Program-made: the position numbers and the translations under genes | In this document: positions 39,991 to 49,294 of the stretch, piece by piece | How positions within the stretch are numbered: the first letter of the stretch is position 1 | How the letters are laid out: every line of letters starts with the position of its first letter | The notes under the pieces: generated by a model | Databases searched by the model: none | The model's input: the letters and a program-made list of their open reading frames with translations, nothing else | What the model was told of the DNA's origin: nothing | From: Hyphomicrobiales bacterium | GTDB lineage: Bacteria; Pseudomonadota; Alphaproteobacteria; Rhizobiales; Kaistiaceae | Direction: 5' to 3' | Length of the DNA: 64,000 nt | Assembly: GCA_017305635.1 (NCBI GenBank) | Contig: JAFKKF010000011.1 | Coordinates: forward strand, 62,001-126,000

Positions 39991-42072
39991 CTACCAGGCG
40001 TGCACGCGCTTGTCGGGCGGCAGGTACATCGGGTCGCCCGGCTTGATGCCGAAGGCATCGTAGAAGGCATCGACATGCTGCAGCGCCGCCACGGCGCGAT
40101 AGCGGCCGGGCGGATGATTGTCGTTGCCGACGATGGCGCGGATGTACTGGTCCGTCGCCTTCTCGGCCCACATCTGCGCCCATGACACGAAGCAGCGCTG
40201 CGCCGGCGTCATGCCGTCGACCGGCACGTTCTCCGCCGGATGGTCCTTCAGGTAGGCGGTCAGCGCGTCATAGGCGAAGTTGATGCCGCCGACATCGGCC
40301 ATGTTCTCCTTGACGTTGAGCGGGCCGTTGGCCTTGAGGCCGGGGAGCACCTCGAACCCGTTGGCCTGGTCGATGAGCTTCTGCGCCTCCTTCTCGAAGG
40401 CCTTGGCATCCTCCGGCGTCCACCAGTCGCGCATGTTGCCGGATGCGTCGAACAGACGTCCGCCCGAATCGAAGCCGTGGGTCATCTCGTGGCCGAGCAC
40501 GGCGCCGATGCGGCAGAGATTGACGGCGGCATCCTGGGCCGGATCGAAGATGCCGGGCTGCAGGATCGCGGCCGGCACCTCGAAGCCGTTGATCAGCGGA
40601 TTGTAGGCGGCGTTGATGATGATCGGCAGCGTCGCGTTGGAATCGTTGAACTGGTCGGCGACCACCGGCTTGCCGATCTTGGCAATCTCGCGCTTCATCT
40701 CGAAGTTGATGGAGCTCATGACATTGGCGACGACATTGTCAGGCACGATGCGCACGCTCGAATAGTCGATCCACGTGTCTGGATAGCCCATGCGGAAGAC
40801 GAGGCGGTCGAGCTTGTCGAGCGCCGCCTTGCGCGTCGCATCGGTAAGCCAGGCACGGCTCTTCATGCGCGCCTCGAAGGCGGCCTTGATGCGGCCGACC
40901 ATGTCCGTCGCCCTAGCCCGCGCATCCTCGCTGAAGAAATTCTCGACATAGACACGCGAGACCGGATGGCCGAGATGCCGGCGAAGCATTCCCTGCGCCC
41001 GCTCCTCGCGCGGCGGGAGCGCCGTAACCCCGAGGATCGCCTCGTCCAGCGCCCGCGTCGGCTCGTCGAACTTCGTCGTCAGGCAGGACTTGAAGGCGAC
41101 GATCAGCTTCAGCCGGAGGTATTCCTTGATGTCGTCGAGCGGCCAGTCCCTGAGAATCCCGGACAGCACCGGAAGATAGCGCGGCTCGGTCTGCACGATG
41201 ATGTCGGGCACCGGCGCACCGAGGAACTGCATCAGGACGGTAAGGTCGATCTCCGGGATCTGCTTCTGCAGGTCGGCGAAGGCCACGGGCTGGTAGCCGT
41301 TCCGCGGATCGACCGCTTCCACCGGCGTCAACTGCGCCGCGTGGAGCGTCTTTTCGAGAAGTACCGCACGCTCCGCCACATGGGCGGCGCGCGCCGGGTC
41401 GTAGCCGGCGATCTTCAGCACGTCCTCGAGGAACTTCCGGTAGGCGAGGAGCTGCGGCGAATCGGGCGCTCCGTCGTAGAGGCTGCCCTGGTCGAGCATG
41501 AAGGCGCCGGAGATGAAGTAGAGCGACACCTTCTTCGCATCGACGAGATCGGTGAAGGGCACGATGGAGGCGAGCGCGGAATCCCCGGTCACCCGCGTGA
41601 AATGGCCGAGCCAGGCGGAGAGGTCCCGGCGCGTGGCGATGGCATCGATCTTGGCGAGCTCGGGTTTCAGCGGCTCGATGCCGAGCGCGTCGATCCGCGC
41701 CACGTCCATGTAGGCCCTGTAGAAATCGCCGACCTGCTGGACGGGGCTCCCCTTCGGCGCGGTGGCGGCATCGTCGGCGGCCTTGCGAAGCGCCGACTTC
41801 ATCTGGCCCTTGAGATGCTCGCTCATGAACTCGAAGATGTTGATCGAGGCGAGCCGGGCCGGCCGCACCGCGCGATCGGCCCAACGGCCGTTGGCATAGC
41901 GGTAGAAATCGATCCGCGGATCCGCCTTCGGGTCCATGTTGGCGACCGAGAAGACGAGCTGGTCCGCCCCGATCGGCGGATCGGCGGCGCGCTCACCGCC
42001 GGCCACGGCAGCCGAAGCAAGCCCGGCCACGACCAGAGCGGCGATCGAAACCCGGTTCAGCCAGCCACGCAT
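39991..42072 (-). CDS. M13-family (neprilysin-type) metallopeptidase
   Basis: This 693-residue exported zinc endopeptidase starts with a signal peptide (MRGWLNRVSIAALVVAGLASAAVAGG). The zinc site HEMTH is at residues 528-532 (VLGHEMTHGFDS), and the third-ligand block ENMADVGGINFAYDAL lies downstream. Family N- and C-terminal domains are complete (PMYLPPDKRVHAW ends with the M13 CxVW-like block as HAW). M13 enzymes cut peptides of under about 50 residues in the periplasm. It ends 5 nt from the convergent galU gene. Confidence 0.93.
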   Translation of the reverse strand: MRGWLNRVSIAALVVAGLASAAVAGGERAADPPIGADQLVFSVANMDPKADPRIDFYRYANGRWADRAVRPARLASINIFEFMSEHLKGQMKSALRKAADDAATAPKGSPVQQVGDFYRAYMDVARIDALGIEPLKPELAKIDAIATRRDLSAWLGHFTRVTGDSALASIVPFTDLVDAKKVSLYFISGAFMLDQGSLYDGAPDSPQLLAYRKFLEDVLKIAGYDPARAAHVAERAVLLEKTLHAAQLTPVEAVDPRNGYQPVAFADLQKQIPEIDLTVLMQFLGAPVPDIIVQTEPRYLPVLSGILRDWPLDDIKEYLRLKLIVAFKSCLTTKFDEPTRALDEAILGVTALPPREERAQGMLRRHLGHPVSRVYVENFFSEDARARATDMVGRIKAAFEARMKSRAWLTDATRKAALDKLDRLVFRMGYPDTWIDYSSVRIVPDNVVANVMSSINFEMKREIAKIGKPVVADQFNDSNATLPIIINAAYNPLINGFEVPAAILQPGIFDPAQDAAVNLCRIGAVLGHEMTHGFDSGGRLFDASGNMRDWWTPEDAKAFEKEAQKLIDQANGFEVLPGLKANGPLNVKENMADVGGINFAYDALTAYLKDHPAENVPVDGMTPAQRCFVSWAQMWAEKATDQYIRAIVGNDNHPPGRYRAVAALQHVDAFYDAFGIKPGDPMYLPPDKRVHAW

Positions 42073-42166
42073 GTCAGATCCCTTTCCGCTGTCTCGGCGA
42101 AGGCGGAATTGAACGCAGGCAAGCGTGCAATACAAGTGACAGGAATTACAGAGGCGCCGCGGTTCG

Positions 42167-43615
42167 TCAGCGCTGCAGGCGGAGGTCGAGCTTCACCGCG
42201 TCGGAAGCGTAGGCGACGCCGGGCACGTCGCTGGTCACCCATTCGTGCAGGTACCCGGCCTTCAGCTGCATCTGGCGGTTCAGCTTCCAGGTGGCCGAGG
42301 CGCCGAGGCCGTAGGTCCAGTCGGTCTCGCCGAGCCCGACGAAATGCTCGTATTCGGCCGAACCGGTCAGATTGAAGGTCAGGTTCGGCCGCCAGGCATA
42401 GGCGAGGTCGACCGAGCCGGAATAGACGACCGAGCCCGGCGAGGCCGGATCGGTGCTCGGGTTGAAGCCGGTGGAGAAATCCGTGGTGACGGTGGTCAGC
42501 TCCGTCGGCGACCAGGCGAGCGAGCCGTCGACCGTGAGCGCGCGGAGCGTCGCCAGCGACGGATCGTCGAGCTTCTCCTGCCGCGTGCCGATGGCGATCT
42601 CGCCCTTCCAGATCGGGGCGTCCTCGAAGGTGACGCCAGCGCGCACGGCATAGCCGCGGCTCGACCGGGCGATGCCGTTATTATCGGTGCCGTCGTCATA
42701 GGCGCGCTGGAACAATTCGCCCTCGATGAAGGGCGTGAAGCCGGGCGACAGCTCGAAGCCGTAGCGGAGCCGTTCGGAATAGAGCCAGTTGTTCCGGTAC
42801 TGCTGGTCGATGACGACGTTGCCGGCCTCGGCATTGTCGTACATCGTGCGGATCGCACGGGTGGCGAAGGTGAATTCGTTGCGGCCGAGCGCACCATTGA
42901 TGCCGACGGCGGTATCGAAGGTATCGACGCCCGGATTGTCGGTAGCGCCGACGGGGAAGTTCGGGTCGGAGACGCTCTGCTGGCTGTACTGGTAGGCGCT
43001 GGAAAGATCGACGGTCCAGCGGTCGGCGAGGTCGAGGCGTCCGGCGACCTTGGCCTCGGCGGTCGGATTGTCCGGCGCGGCGCCGTTGAGGAACTTCTCC
43101 CAGTCGCCGTTGAACTCGAACGTCATGGCGTGGCGCGCCCAGTCGGATTCGACGAGGAGTTCCGGCGAGACGTGCATCGTCGGCGCGCCGCCACTGCCGG
43201 CGATCGCCTTGGCATTGGAGGTGAAGCCGGCGCCGACCGTGACGGCCGGGTAGTAGATGAAGGAGCCGACGCGGATGCCGACCGGCGCGTAGGGGTCGAC
43301 CGGGTCGGTGACGCGGCGGATCGAGGCGCCGGACACGATGCCAGCCGCAGGATCGGACGATTCGACCGCGCCCTCGGGCGAAACGCGCGTGGCGAGCTTT
43401 CCGGCCGGGCTCCCGCCTTCGGGGAGCGAGCCGGTGGCGGACGGATCGACGGTGGGCGCGGCGGGCGGCGTATCGCTGAGCGGTGCATCCGTCGCCGCGA
43501 GGCTGTCATCGTCGGCTACGGCGCCGCGCAGAACCATCGGCGCGCCGTCGGCGGCAAGCACCGGCCCCGCCGCGATGGCAAGGAGCAAGGCCGCCATGAT
43601 CGCGCGAAAGGCCAT
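42167..43615 (-). CDS. Outer-membrane beta-barrel protein
   Basis: This 482-residue protein has a signal peptide (MAFRAIMAALLLAIAAGPVLA), a ~100-residue Pro/Ser/Ala-rich linker and a C-terminal barrel (~residues 115-482). The barrel has alternating aromatic/hydrophobic strands (for example FTPFIEGELFQRAYDD, LTFNLTGSAEYEHFVG) and ends in DLRLQR. The pattern matches the BBP2_2 (outer membrane beta-barrel type 2) group found near exopolysaccharide genes in Rhizobiales. It is probably involved in polysaccharide export or surface structure, by context only. It is divergent from the KpsF-type gene. Confidence 0.85.
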   Translation of the reverse strand: MAFRAIMAALLLAIAAGPVLAADGAPMVLRGAVADDDSLAATDAPLSDTPPAAPTVDPSATGSLPEGGSPAGKLATRVSPEGAVESSDPAAGIVSGASIRRVTDPVDPYAPVGIRVGSFIYYPAVTVGAGFTSNAKAIAGSGGAPTMHVSPELLVESDWARHAMTFEFNGDWEKFLNGAAPDNPTAEAKVAGRLDLADRWTVDLSSAYQYSQQSVSDPNFPVGATDNPGVDTFDTAVGINGALGRNEFTFATRAIRTMYDNAEAGNVVIDQQYRNNWLYSERLRYGFELSPGFTPFIEGELFQRAYDDGTDNNGIARSSRGYAVRAGVTFEDAPIWKGEIAIGTRQEKLDDPSLATLRALTVDGSLAWSPTELTTVTTDFSTGFNPSTDPASPGSVVYSGSVDLAYAWRPNLTFNLTGSAEYEHFVGLGETDWTYGLGASATWKLNRQMQLKAGYLHEWVTSDVPGVAYASDAVKLDLRLQR

Positions 43616-43780
43616 GCGGAGCTTCGTCCCGTGAACGCCGGATTCCGGCCCGCCCGAGCCGCGAAACATCGTTTCCGAAGCGTAAAGCGCTATGGTTAAC
43701 CGGAAGTTTCAGGGCACCCCGGCAGGTTCCGGCCGCCGCCGAAAGCTGCTAGGAACGGGGCCCGCAGGGAGAATCCTTTC

Positions 43781-44830
43781 GTGGCGATTTCCTTCACCGA
43801 ACGCCAGGCGGCACGCGCCGCCGAACGCCAGCGCGCCGAGAGCGCGGCGGCCTCGGCACGCCGCACGGTCGAGACCGAGCGCGCCGGCCTCGTCGCCCTG
43901 GCGACCGCGCTGGAAGGCCCTCTCGCCGAGCCTTTCGCCCGCGCCGTCGACCTCCTCCACGCGACCACCCAGCAGGACCCGGTTACCGGCGCCGCGGACG
44001 GACGCGTCGTCGTCAGCGGCCTCGGCAAGAGCGGCCACGTCGCCCGCAAGATCGCGGCGACTTTCGCCTCGACCGGCACGCCCGCCTTCTTCCTGCATCC
44101 GGCCGAGGCCGGGCACGGCGACCTCGGCTCCGTGGGGCCGCATGACGTCGCGCTGGTGCTCTCCTGGTCCGGCGAGACGCTGGAGCTTCGCGCCCTCGTT
44201 GAATATGCCCGCCGCTTCGGCAACAAGCTGGTCGCCGTCACCGCCATGCCCGAGAGCTCGCTCGCCCGCCAGGCCGACATCGTGCTCGCCCTGCCCGAGG
44301 CGGCGGAGGCCTGTCCGCACGGGCTCGCGCCGACCACTTCGACCCTGATGCAGCTGGCGCTCGGCGATGCGCTCGCCGTCGCCCTCCTCGAGGCGCGCGG
44401 CTTCACCGCCGAGGATTTCCACCGCTTCCATCCCGGCGGCAAGCTCGGCGCCAAGTTCCATTTCGTGCGCGACATCATGCATCGCGGCGCCGCCATGCCG
44501 GTCGCGGCGACCGGCACGGCGATGAGCGAGGCGCTGGTCGCCATGACCGGCCGCGGCCTCGGCTGCCTCGGCATCGTCGACGGCGATGGCGCCCTCGTCG
44601 GCATCATCACCGACGGCGACCTCCGCCGTCACCTGGGCCCCGGCCTGCTGACCCAACGCGTCGAGGACGTGATGACCCGCGCGCCGAAGACCATCGCGCC
44701 CGACACGCTGGTCGGCGCCGCGCTCGATGCGCTGAACACCGCCAAGATTACCGCCCTCTTCGTGGTCGAGGAGCGGAAGCCGGTCGGCGTCGTCCACATG
44801 CACGACCTGCTGCGGATCGGCGTCGCTTAG
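43781..44830 (+). CDS. KpsF/KdsD-type arabinose-5-phosphate isomerase
   Basis: This 349-residue enzyme converts ribulose-5-phosphate to arabinose-5-phosphate, the first step to KDO of lipopolysaccharide. A SIS domain occupies residues ~55-195 (VVVSGLGKSGHVARKIAATFASTGTPAFFLHPAEAGHGDLG with the metal/active-site His). Two CBS domains follow (~225-345; ends VVEERKPVGVVHMHDLL). The start is a GTG at 43781 with CAGGGA upstream. The N-terminus is ~20 residues longer than E. coli KdsD. Since no KDO synthase lies beside it, the exact role is inferred. Confidence 0.92.
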   Translation: MAISFTERQAARAAERQRAESAAASARRTVETERAGLVALATALEGPLAEPFARAVDLLHATTQQDPVTGAADGRVVVSGLGKSGHVARKIAATFASTGTPAFFLHPAEAGHGDLGSVGPHDVALVLSWSGETLELRALVEYARRFGNKLVAVTAMPESSLARQADIVLALPEAAEACPHGLAPTTSTLMQLALGDALAVALLEARGFTAEDFHRFHPGGKLGAKFHFVRDIMHRGAAMPVAATGTAMSEALVAMTGRGLGCLGIVDGDGALVGIITDGDLRRHLGPGLLTQRVEDVMTRAPKTIAPDTLVGAALDALNTAKITALFVVEERKPVGVVHMHDLLRIGVA

Positions 44831-44840
44831 GCGACCTTCA

Positions 44841-44977
44841 CGCGCCCCCTCCACCAGCTTCGCTGGCCCCCCTCCCCCGTAAACGGGGGAGGAATCTCCT
44901 TCATCGAGGTCGCGACCCGGTTCCTCCCCTGCGAAGCGGGGGAGGGGGACCGCGCGTAGCGCGGTGGAGGGGGCGCG
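44841..44977. repeat. Intergenic palindromic element with 15-bp terminal inverted repeats
   Basis: The outer arms CGCGCCCCCTCCACC (44841-44855) and GGTGGAGGGGGCGCG (44963-44977) are perfectly complementary. Inside are two smaller palindromes (CCTCCCCCGTAAACGGGGGAGG and CCTCCCCTGCGAAGCGGGGGAGG) and the shared core GGGGGACCGCGCG-TAG-CGCGGTGGAGG. It occupies nearly the whole gap between the KpsF-type and NfeD genes. The element type is the same as those at 16865, 53848 and 59626. Confidence 0.85.
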
Positions 44978-44981
44978 TGCG

Positions 44982-45431
44982 CTACCCCGCCGCCACCACG
45001 GTCAGCAGCGCACCGTCATGCCCGGTAACGCGCACGCGCGTGCCGGAGGGCAGGTCGGGGCCGGCAATGCGCCAGCTCGAATCCTCGATCCTGAGCTTGC
45101 CGGCGCCGCCGACGATGGGCTCGGCGAGGACGAAATCCCGCCCGATCAGCCGCGCCGCGCGCTCGTTGAGGAGCGGCTGGTCGCTGCGCTTCCAGTCATA
45201 GGAGAAGTAGCGCCGGCCGACGATCACGAAGGCGATGGCGAGGATGGCGAAGAGGATGAGCTCCGTCTGCCAGCCGAAATCGTGGATCATGGCGACGACG
45301 CCGGTCGCCATCGCCGCGACGCCGAACCAGAGGAAGAAGGTGCCCGGCGCGAGGACTTCGAGGATCAGGAGGAGGATGCCGGCAATGAACCAGGTCCACG
45401 CGCCCAGCCACTCGATGGTCTCGCCGATCAT
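44982..45431 (-). CDS. NfeD family membrane protein
   Basis: This 149-residue protein has two to three transmembrane helices at residues ~8-75 and a C-terminal OB-fold (NfeD-C) domain (~85-149; GKLRIEDSSWRIAGPDLPSGTRVRVTGHDGALLTVVAAG). Short NfeD proteins partner SPFH/stomatin proteins, and the two genes are coupled here by an ATGA overlap. The role is probably membrane quality control. This pair matches E. coli ybbK-ybbL-like and qmcA neighbourhoods. Confidence 0.93.
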   Translation of the reverse strand: MIGETIEWLGAWTWFIAGILLLILEVLAPGTFFLWFGVAAMATGVVAMIHDFGWQTELILFAILAIAFVIVGRRYFSYDWKRSDQPLLNERAARLIGRDFVLAEPIVGGAGKLRIEDSSWRIAGPDLPSGTRVRVTGHDGALLTVVAAG

Positions 45432-46399
45432 GACGTCCCTCCGCCCGTGGACGGCACGCGCCCGGTCGAGCGCGCTGCCGGCGCATCGCCGAAGGTCGCC
45501 TTGGCGATCTCGGCTATGCCGCTGAGCGAGCCGATCAGCGCGGTCGCCTCGACCGGCAGCATGAGCACCTTCTGATTGGGCGCGGAAGCAAGCGATTCGA
45601 GCGCCTGGGTATATTTCTGCGCGACGAAGTAGTTGAGCGCCTGGGTATCGCCCTTCGACACCGCCTCGGAGAGGACGAGGGTCGCCTTGGCCTCCGCTTC
45701 CGCCAGGCGCTCGCGCGCCTCGGCATCGCGGAAGGCGGCTTCGCGCCGGCCCTCGGCCTGCAGGATCTGGCCCTGCTTGGCGCCCTCGGCCTTGAGGATC
45801 TCGGCGGCGCGCAGGCCTTCCGCCTCGAGGATCTGGGCCCGCTTCTCGCGCTCGGCCTTCATCTGGCGGGCCATGGCGTCGACCAGGTCGCGCGGCGGCG
45901 TGATGTCCTTGATCTCGATGCGCGTGACCTTGACGCCCCACGCCTCGGCCGCGGCATCGACCACGTGCAGCAGCTTGTCGTTGATCTCGTCGCGCTTCGA
46001 GAGCACCTCGTCGAGGTCCATGCCGCCGAGCACGGTGCGGATGTTGGTCATGGTGATGGCGAGCAGCGCCGTCTGCAGCGCCCGCACCTCATAGGCCGCC
46101 CGCGCCGCGTCGAGCACCTGGAAGAAGGTGATGCCGTCGGCCGAGACCGTGGCGTTGTCGCGGGTGATGACCTCCTGGGTCGGCACGTCGAGGACCTGCT
46201 CCATCATGTTCATCTTGGCGCCGACGCGGTCGATGAACGGGATGATCAGGTTGAGGCCCGGCTTCAGCGTCTTGATGTAGCGGCCGAAACGCTCGATCGT
46301 GTAGTTGACGCCCTGCGGCACCTGCTTGATGCCCGCGAAGAGCACCACGATCACCAGGATCACGATCGCGATGACCGCGTAGTTGAAGCCTATGTCCAT
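45428..46399 (-). CDS. SPFH/stomatin-family membrane protein (paraslipin, QmcA-like)
   Basis: This 323-residue protein has one N-terminal membrane helix (residues ~8-25), the PHB/SPFH domain (GIKQVPQGVNYTIERFGRYIKTLKPGLNLIIPFIDRVG onward, to ~200) and a long Glu/Ala/Arg-rich coiled coil (~200-265), then a short tail. Such proteins form membrane microdomain cages and modulate proteases such as FtsH. Start ATG 46399 gives the clean membrane segment. Co-translation with NfeD is indicated by the 4-nt overlap. Confidence 0.94.
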   Translation of the reverse strand: MDIGFNYAVIAIVILVIVVLFAGIKQVPQGVNYTIERFGRYIKTLKPGLNLIIPFIDRVGAKMNMMEQVLDVPTQEVITRDNATVSADGITFFQVLDAARAAYEVRALQTALLAITMTNIRTVLGGMDLDEVLSKRDEINDKLLHVVDAAAEAWGVKVTRIEIKDITPPRDLVDAMARQMKAEREKRAQILEAEGLRAAEILKAEGAKQGQILQAEGRREAAFRDAEARERLAEAEAKATLVLSEAVSKGDTQALNYFVAQKYTQALESLASAPNQKVLMLPVEATALIGSLSGIAEIAKATFGDAPAARSTGRVPSTGGGTS

Positions 46400-46510
46400 C
46401 GCTTCCTCCGCTTGCCGCCCACGGCCGGGCGGCTCTCGGGGAATATATGAGGACTGCGACGAGTCGACGCAATCGCGGGCGGAGATGACAAAGGCGTTCA
46501 CCCCTCGATC

Positions 46511-46539
46511 GTCATGGCCGGCACAAGGTCGGCCATGAC
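46511..46539. repeat. Palindromic hairpin between hemH and the SPFH gene
   Basis: A perfect 10-bp stem (GTCATGGCCG / CGGCCATGAC) with a 9-nt loop lies just after the hemH stop. No T-run follows on either strand, so it looks like a short dispersed palindrome of the GTCATGGCCGG type, common in rhizobial intergenic regions, more than a true terminator. Confidence 0.55.
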
Positions 46540-46571
46540 GGCAGGAGAGCGGAGGCCGCTGCGAGTCTGGC

Positions 46572-47588
46572 TCACAGCCACCCCTTGAGCTCGCGGCGCG
46601 CGAGGTGCTCGAGCATCCGCATGCCCATGGGCCGGTCGTTGAGGCAGGGCAGCGCGGCATAGTGCGTGCCGCCGTTCTCGCGGAAGCTCTCGCCGCCGCG
46701 GATGGCGATCTCCTCCAGCGTCTCGAGGCAGTCGGCGGAGAAGCCGGGCGTGACCACCGCGACCCGCCGGACGCCCTGCCTCGCCAGTTCCTCCAGCGTC
46801 ACGTCGGTATAGGGCTGCAGCCACTCGGCCCGCCCGAAGCGCGACTGGAAGGTGAGCCGCAGCTTCTCCTCGCCCCAGCCGAGGCGGGCGCGCAGGAGCT
46901 GCACTGTCTCGCGGCACTGGCCGGCATAGGGATCGCCCTTGTCGACATAGGATTTCGGCAGGCCGTGGAACGACGCGATGACGAGCTCCGGCTCGAAGTC
47001 GAGCTTCGCGAGGTCCTCGGTCATCGCCTCGGCCAGCGCGTCGATATAGACGGGATCGTCGTGATAGGGCGGCAGCGTGCGGAGCGCCGGCTGCCAGCGC
47101 ATCGCCTGCAGCGTCCGGAACGCCTCGTCGTTCACCGTGGCGGTGGTCGCCGCGGCATATTGCGGATAGAGCGGCGCGACCAGGATGCGCTCGCAACCCG
47201 CCTCCTTCAACGCGCGGAGCCGGGCATCGATGGACGGCTCGCCATAGCGCATCGCCCAGTCGACCATGACGCCGTCGGGCGCCAGCGTCGCGGCGAGCTT
47301 CTCTGCCTGCGACCGCGTGATCGTGACCAGCGGCGCTTCGTTGCGCTCGCGGTTCCACACCTGGCCATAGGCATGCGCCGAGTTCTTCGGCCGCGTCGTC
47401 AGGATGAAGCCGTTGAGGATCACGAACCAGACCGGCCGCGGCACCTCGATGACGCGCGGGTCGGAAAGGAACTGGCGGAGATAGCGGCGCACCGCGCCCG
47501 TGTCGCTGGCGGCGGGGGAGCCGAGATTGACGAGGAGGAGGCCGACCCTGGACGAGCGGGCGGAAACGGGAGCGGCCGGGGCCGGCAT
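46572..47588 (-). CDS. hemH: Ferrochelatase
   Basis: This 338-residue enzyme inserts Fe2+ into protoporphyrin IX, the last step of heme synthesis. Motifs are VGLLLVNLGSPAA at the start, the active-site His in VIASFHGLPKSYVDKGDPY, and the Glu in TPGFSADCLETLEEI. Length fits bacterial HemH. It is transcribed away from the 5'-nucleotidase-like gene at 47747. Confidence 0.96.
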   Translation of the reverse strand: MPAPAAPVSARSSRVGLLLVNLGSPAASDTGAVRRYLRQFLSDPRVIEVPRPVWFVILNGFILTTRPKNSAHAYGQVWNRERNEAPLVTITRSQAEKLAATLAPDGVMVDWAMRYGEPSIDARLRALKEAGCERILVAPLYPQYAAATTATVNDEAFRTLQAMRWQPALRTLPPYHDDPVYIDALAEAMTEDLAKLDFEPELVIASFHGLPKSYVDKGDPYAGQCRETVQLLRARLGWGEEKLRLTFQSRFGRAEWLQPYTDVTLEELARQGVRRVAVVTPGFSADCLETLEEIAIRGGESFRENGGTHYAALPCLNDRPMGMRMLEHLARRELKGWL

Positions 47589-47746
47589 GGCAAATCCTTG
47601 CGCGAAAGCGCCCTGAACATAGGGATGCGCGGTCGCATGTCAAAGCGGAGTCCGGCCGCAGGCGGGAGGGGTGACGGCGCGTCATTCCGCTGTCAGACTT
47701 GGCGGGCGAGAATAGCCCCACCGCCGACATGACCGGAGGCCGAAAA

Positions 47747-49240
47747 ATGATCCGCCGCCTGCGCCACCTCGCCCTTGCTGCCGCCTTCCTGTTCGCAACA
47801 CCGGCGCTCGCCGAGAAGGTGACCATCACCTTCGTCCAGACCAACGACATCGACCGCATGGAGGAAAGCGACGGCCGCGGCGGCTTTGCAAGACTGATGG
47901 CGGTAGTGAAGGCCGAGCGCGCCAAGGGCCCGACCTTCTTCGTCCATTCCGGCGACACCATATCGCCGTCGCTCCTCTCGGGCATCGACCATGGCGCGCA
48001 CATCATCGACATCCTCAACAAGATGAAGGTCGACGTCTTCACCCCCGGCAACCATGAGTTCGATTTCGGGCCGCAGGTCTTCCGCGACCGCATGGCCGAG
48101 GCGACGTTCCCGATCGTCACCTCCAACATCCGCGAGAAGGACGGCAGGCAGCCGGCGCATACCTTCGACCACCAGATCGTCGAGGTGAAGGGCATCCGGC
48201 TCGGCTTCTACGGCATGACGACGGAGGACACGCCGAGCGTCTCGCAGCCGGGCGACTTCACCTTCGCCAACTCGCTCGACACGGGGAAGAAGGAGGCCGC
48301 GGCGCTGCGCGCGGCCGGCGCCGACCTCGTCGTCGCCATCGTGCACACGCCGGTCGACGTCGACATGGGCCTGGTGCGCGAGGGCGCCGCCGACATCGTG
48401 CTCTCCGGCCACGACGAGCACCTGCTCGCCTACTACAACGGCAAGGTGGCGCTCACCGAATCCGAATCGCAGGGCAATTTCTCGATCGTCACCCACGTCA
48501 CCGTCGACAAGAGCGAGAAGGACGGCCAGACCACGGTCACCTGGCGGCCGGAATTCGACATCGTCGACACCGCCAATGTCGAGCCCGATCCGGAGATCGC
48601 GGCCATCGTGAAGGGCTACCAGGACAAGCTCGACCAGGAGCTGAAGGTCGAGATCGGCGTCACGGCGACGCCGCTCGACAGCCGGCGCGCGACCGTGCGC
48701 GGCGGCGAGGCGGCGATCGGCAACCTCATCGCCGATGCCATCCGCGCCTCCGTCGGCGCCGACATCGCGATCACCAATGGGGGCGGCATCCGCGCCGACC
48801 GGCAATATGATGCCGGGACGAAGCTCACGCGCGCCGACGTCTTCGCCGAGCTCCCCTTCGGCAACAAGGTTGTCAAGCTGGAAGTGACGGGCGCCGATAT
48901 CGTGAGCGCGCTGGAGAACGGCCTCAGCCAGGTCGAGGTCGCCGCCGGCCGCTTCCCGCAGGTCTCCGGCCTCGTCGTCAAGGCCGACCTCGCGCGGCCC
49001 GCCGGCAGCCGCGTCTTCTCGGTGACGGTGAACGGCGCGCCGATCGAGGACGGCAAGACCTATACCCTCGCCACCAACGACTTCATGGCCGCCGGCGGCG
49101 ACGGCTACACGGTGTTCAAGTCGGCGAAACCGCTGATCAACGCCGTCGATGCCAAGCTGATGGCAAGCGCCGTGATCGACTACATCGCGGCGCAGAAGGA
49201 GATCGCCCCGAAGGTCGAGGGCCGGCTGATCACGCAATAG
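47747..49240 (+). CDS. 5'-nucleotidase-like metallophosphoesterase, UshA type
   Basis: This exported hydrolase (497 aa) has a signal peptide (MIRRLRHLALAAAFLFATPALA), a metallophosphatase domain and a C-terminal 5'-nucleotidase domain that binds the base (FMAAGGDGYTVFK). Metal motifs are SGDTISPSL, GNHEFDFGP and SGHDEHLLAYY. The first motif reads TNDID where most relatives have TNDxH, so the first metal site is altered; other members of this subfamily have variant residues here. ATG 47747 is preceded by GGAGG. It may release phosphate and nucleosides in the periplasm. It precedes the PuuD-like gene by 54 nt. Confidence 0.9.
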   Translation: MIRRLRHLALAAAFLFATPALAEKVTITFVQTNDIDRMEESDGRGGFARLMAVVKAERAKGPTFFVHSGDTISPSLLSGIDHGAHIIDILNKMKVDVFTPGNHEFDFGPQVFRDRMAEATFPIVTSNIREKDGRQPAHTFDHQIVEVKGIRLGFYGMTTEDTPSVSQPGDFTFANSLDTGKKEAAALRAAGADLVVAIVHTPVDVDMGLVREGAADIVLSGHDEHLLAYYNGKVALTESESQGNFSIVTHVTVDKSEKDGQTTVTWRPEFDIVDTANVEPDPEIAAIVKGYQDKLDQELKVEIGVTATPLDSRRATVRGGEAAIGNLIADAIRASVGADIAITNGGGIRADRQYDAGTKLTRADVFAELPFGNKVVKLEVTGADIVSALENGLSQVEVAAGRFPQVSGLVVKADLARPAGSRVFSVTVNGAPIEDGKTYTLATNDFMAAGGDGYTVFKSAKPLINAVDAKLMASAVIDYIAAQKEIAPKVEGRLITQ

Positions 49241-49294
49241 AGGATTGGTGCGAAAGCATCCGTTTTCGGCTAGAATCCGGGCCGGAGAACGGAC

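Noticed and set aside
40240-42375. 711-codon plus-strand frame across the M13 peptidase gene
   Set aside because: It is antisense to a clear peptidase with signal peptide and HEMTH, and its product has the Arg/His/Glu-rich look of a shadow frame.
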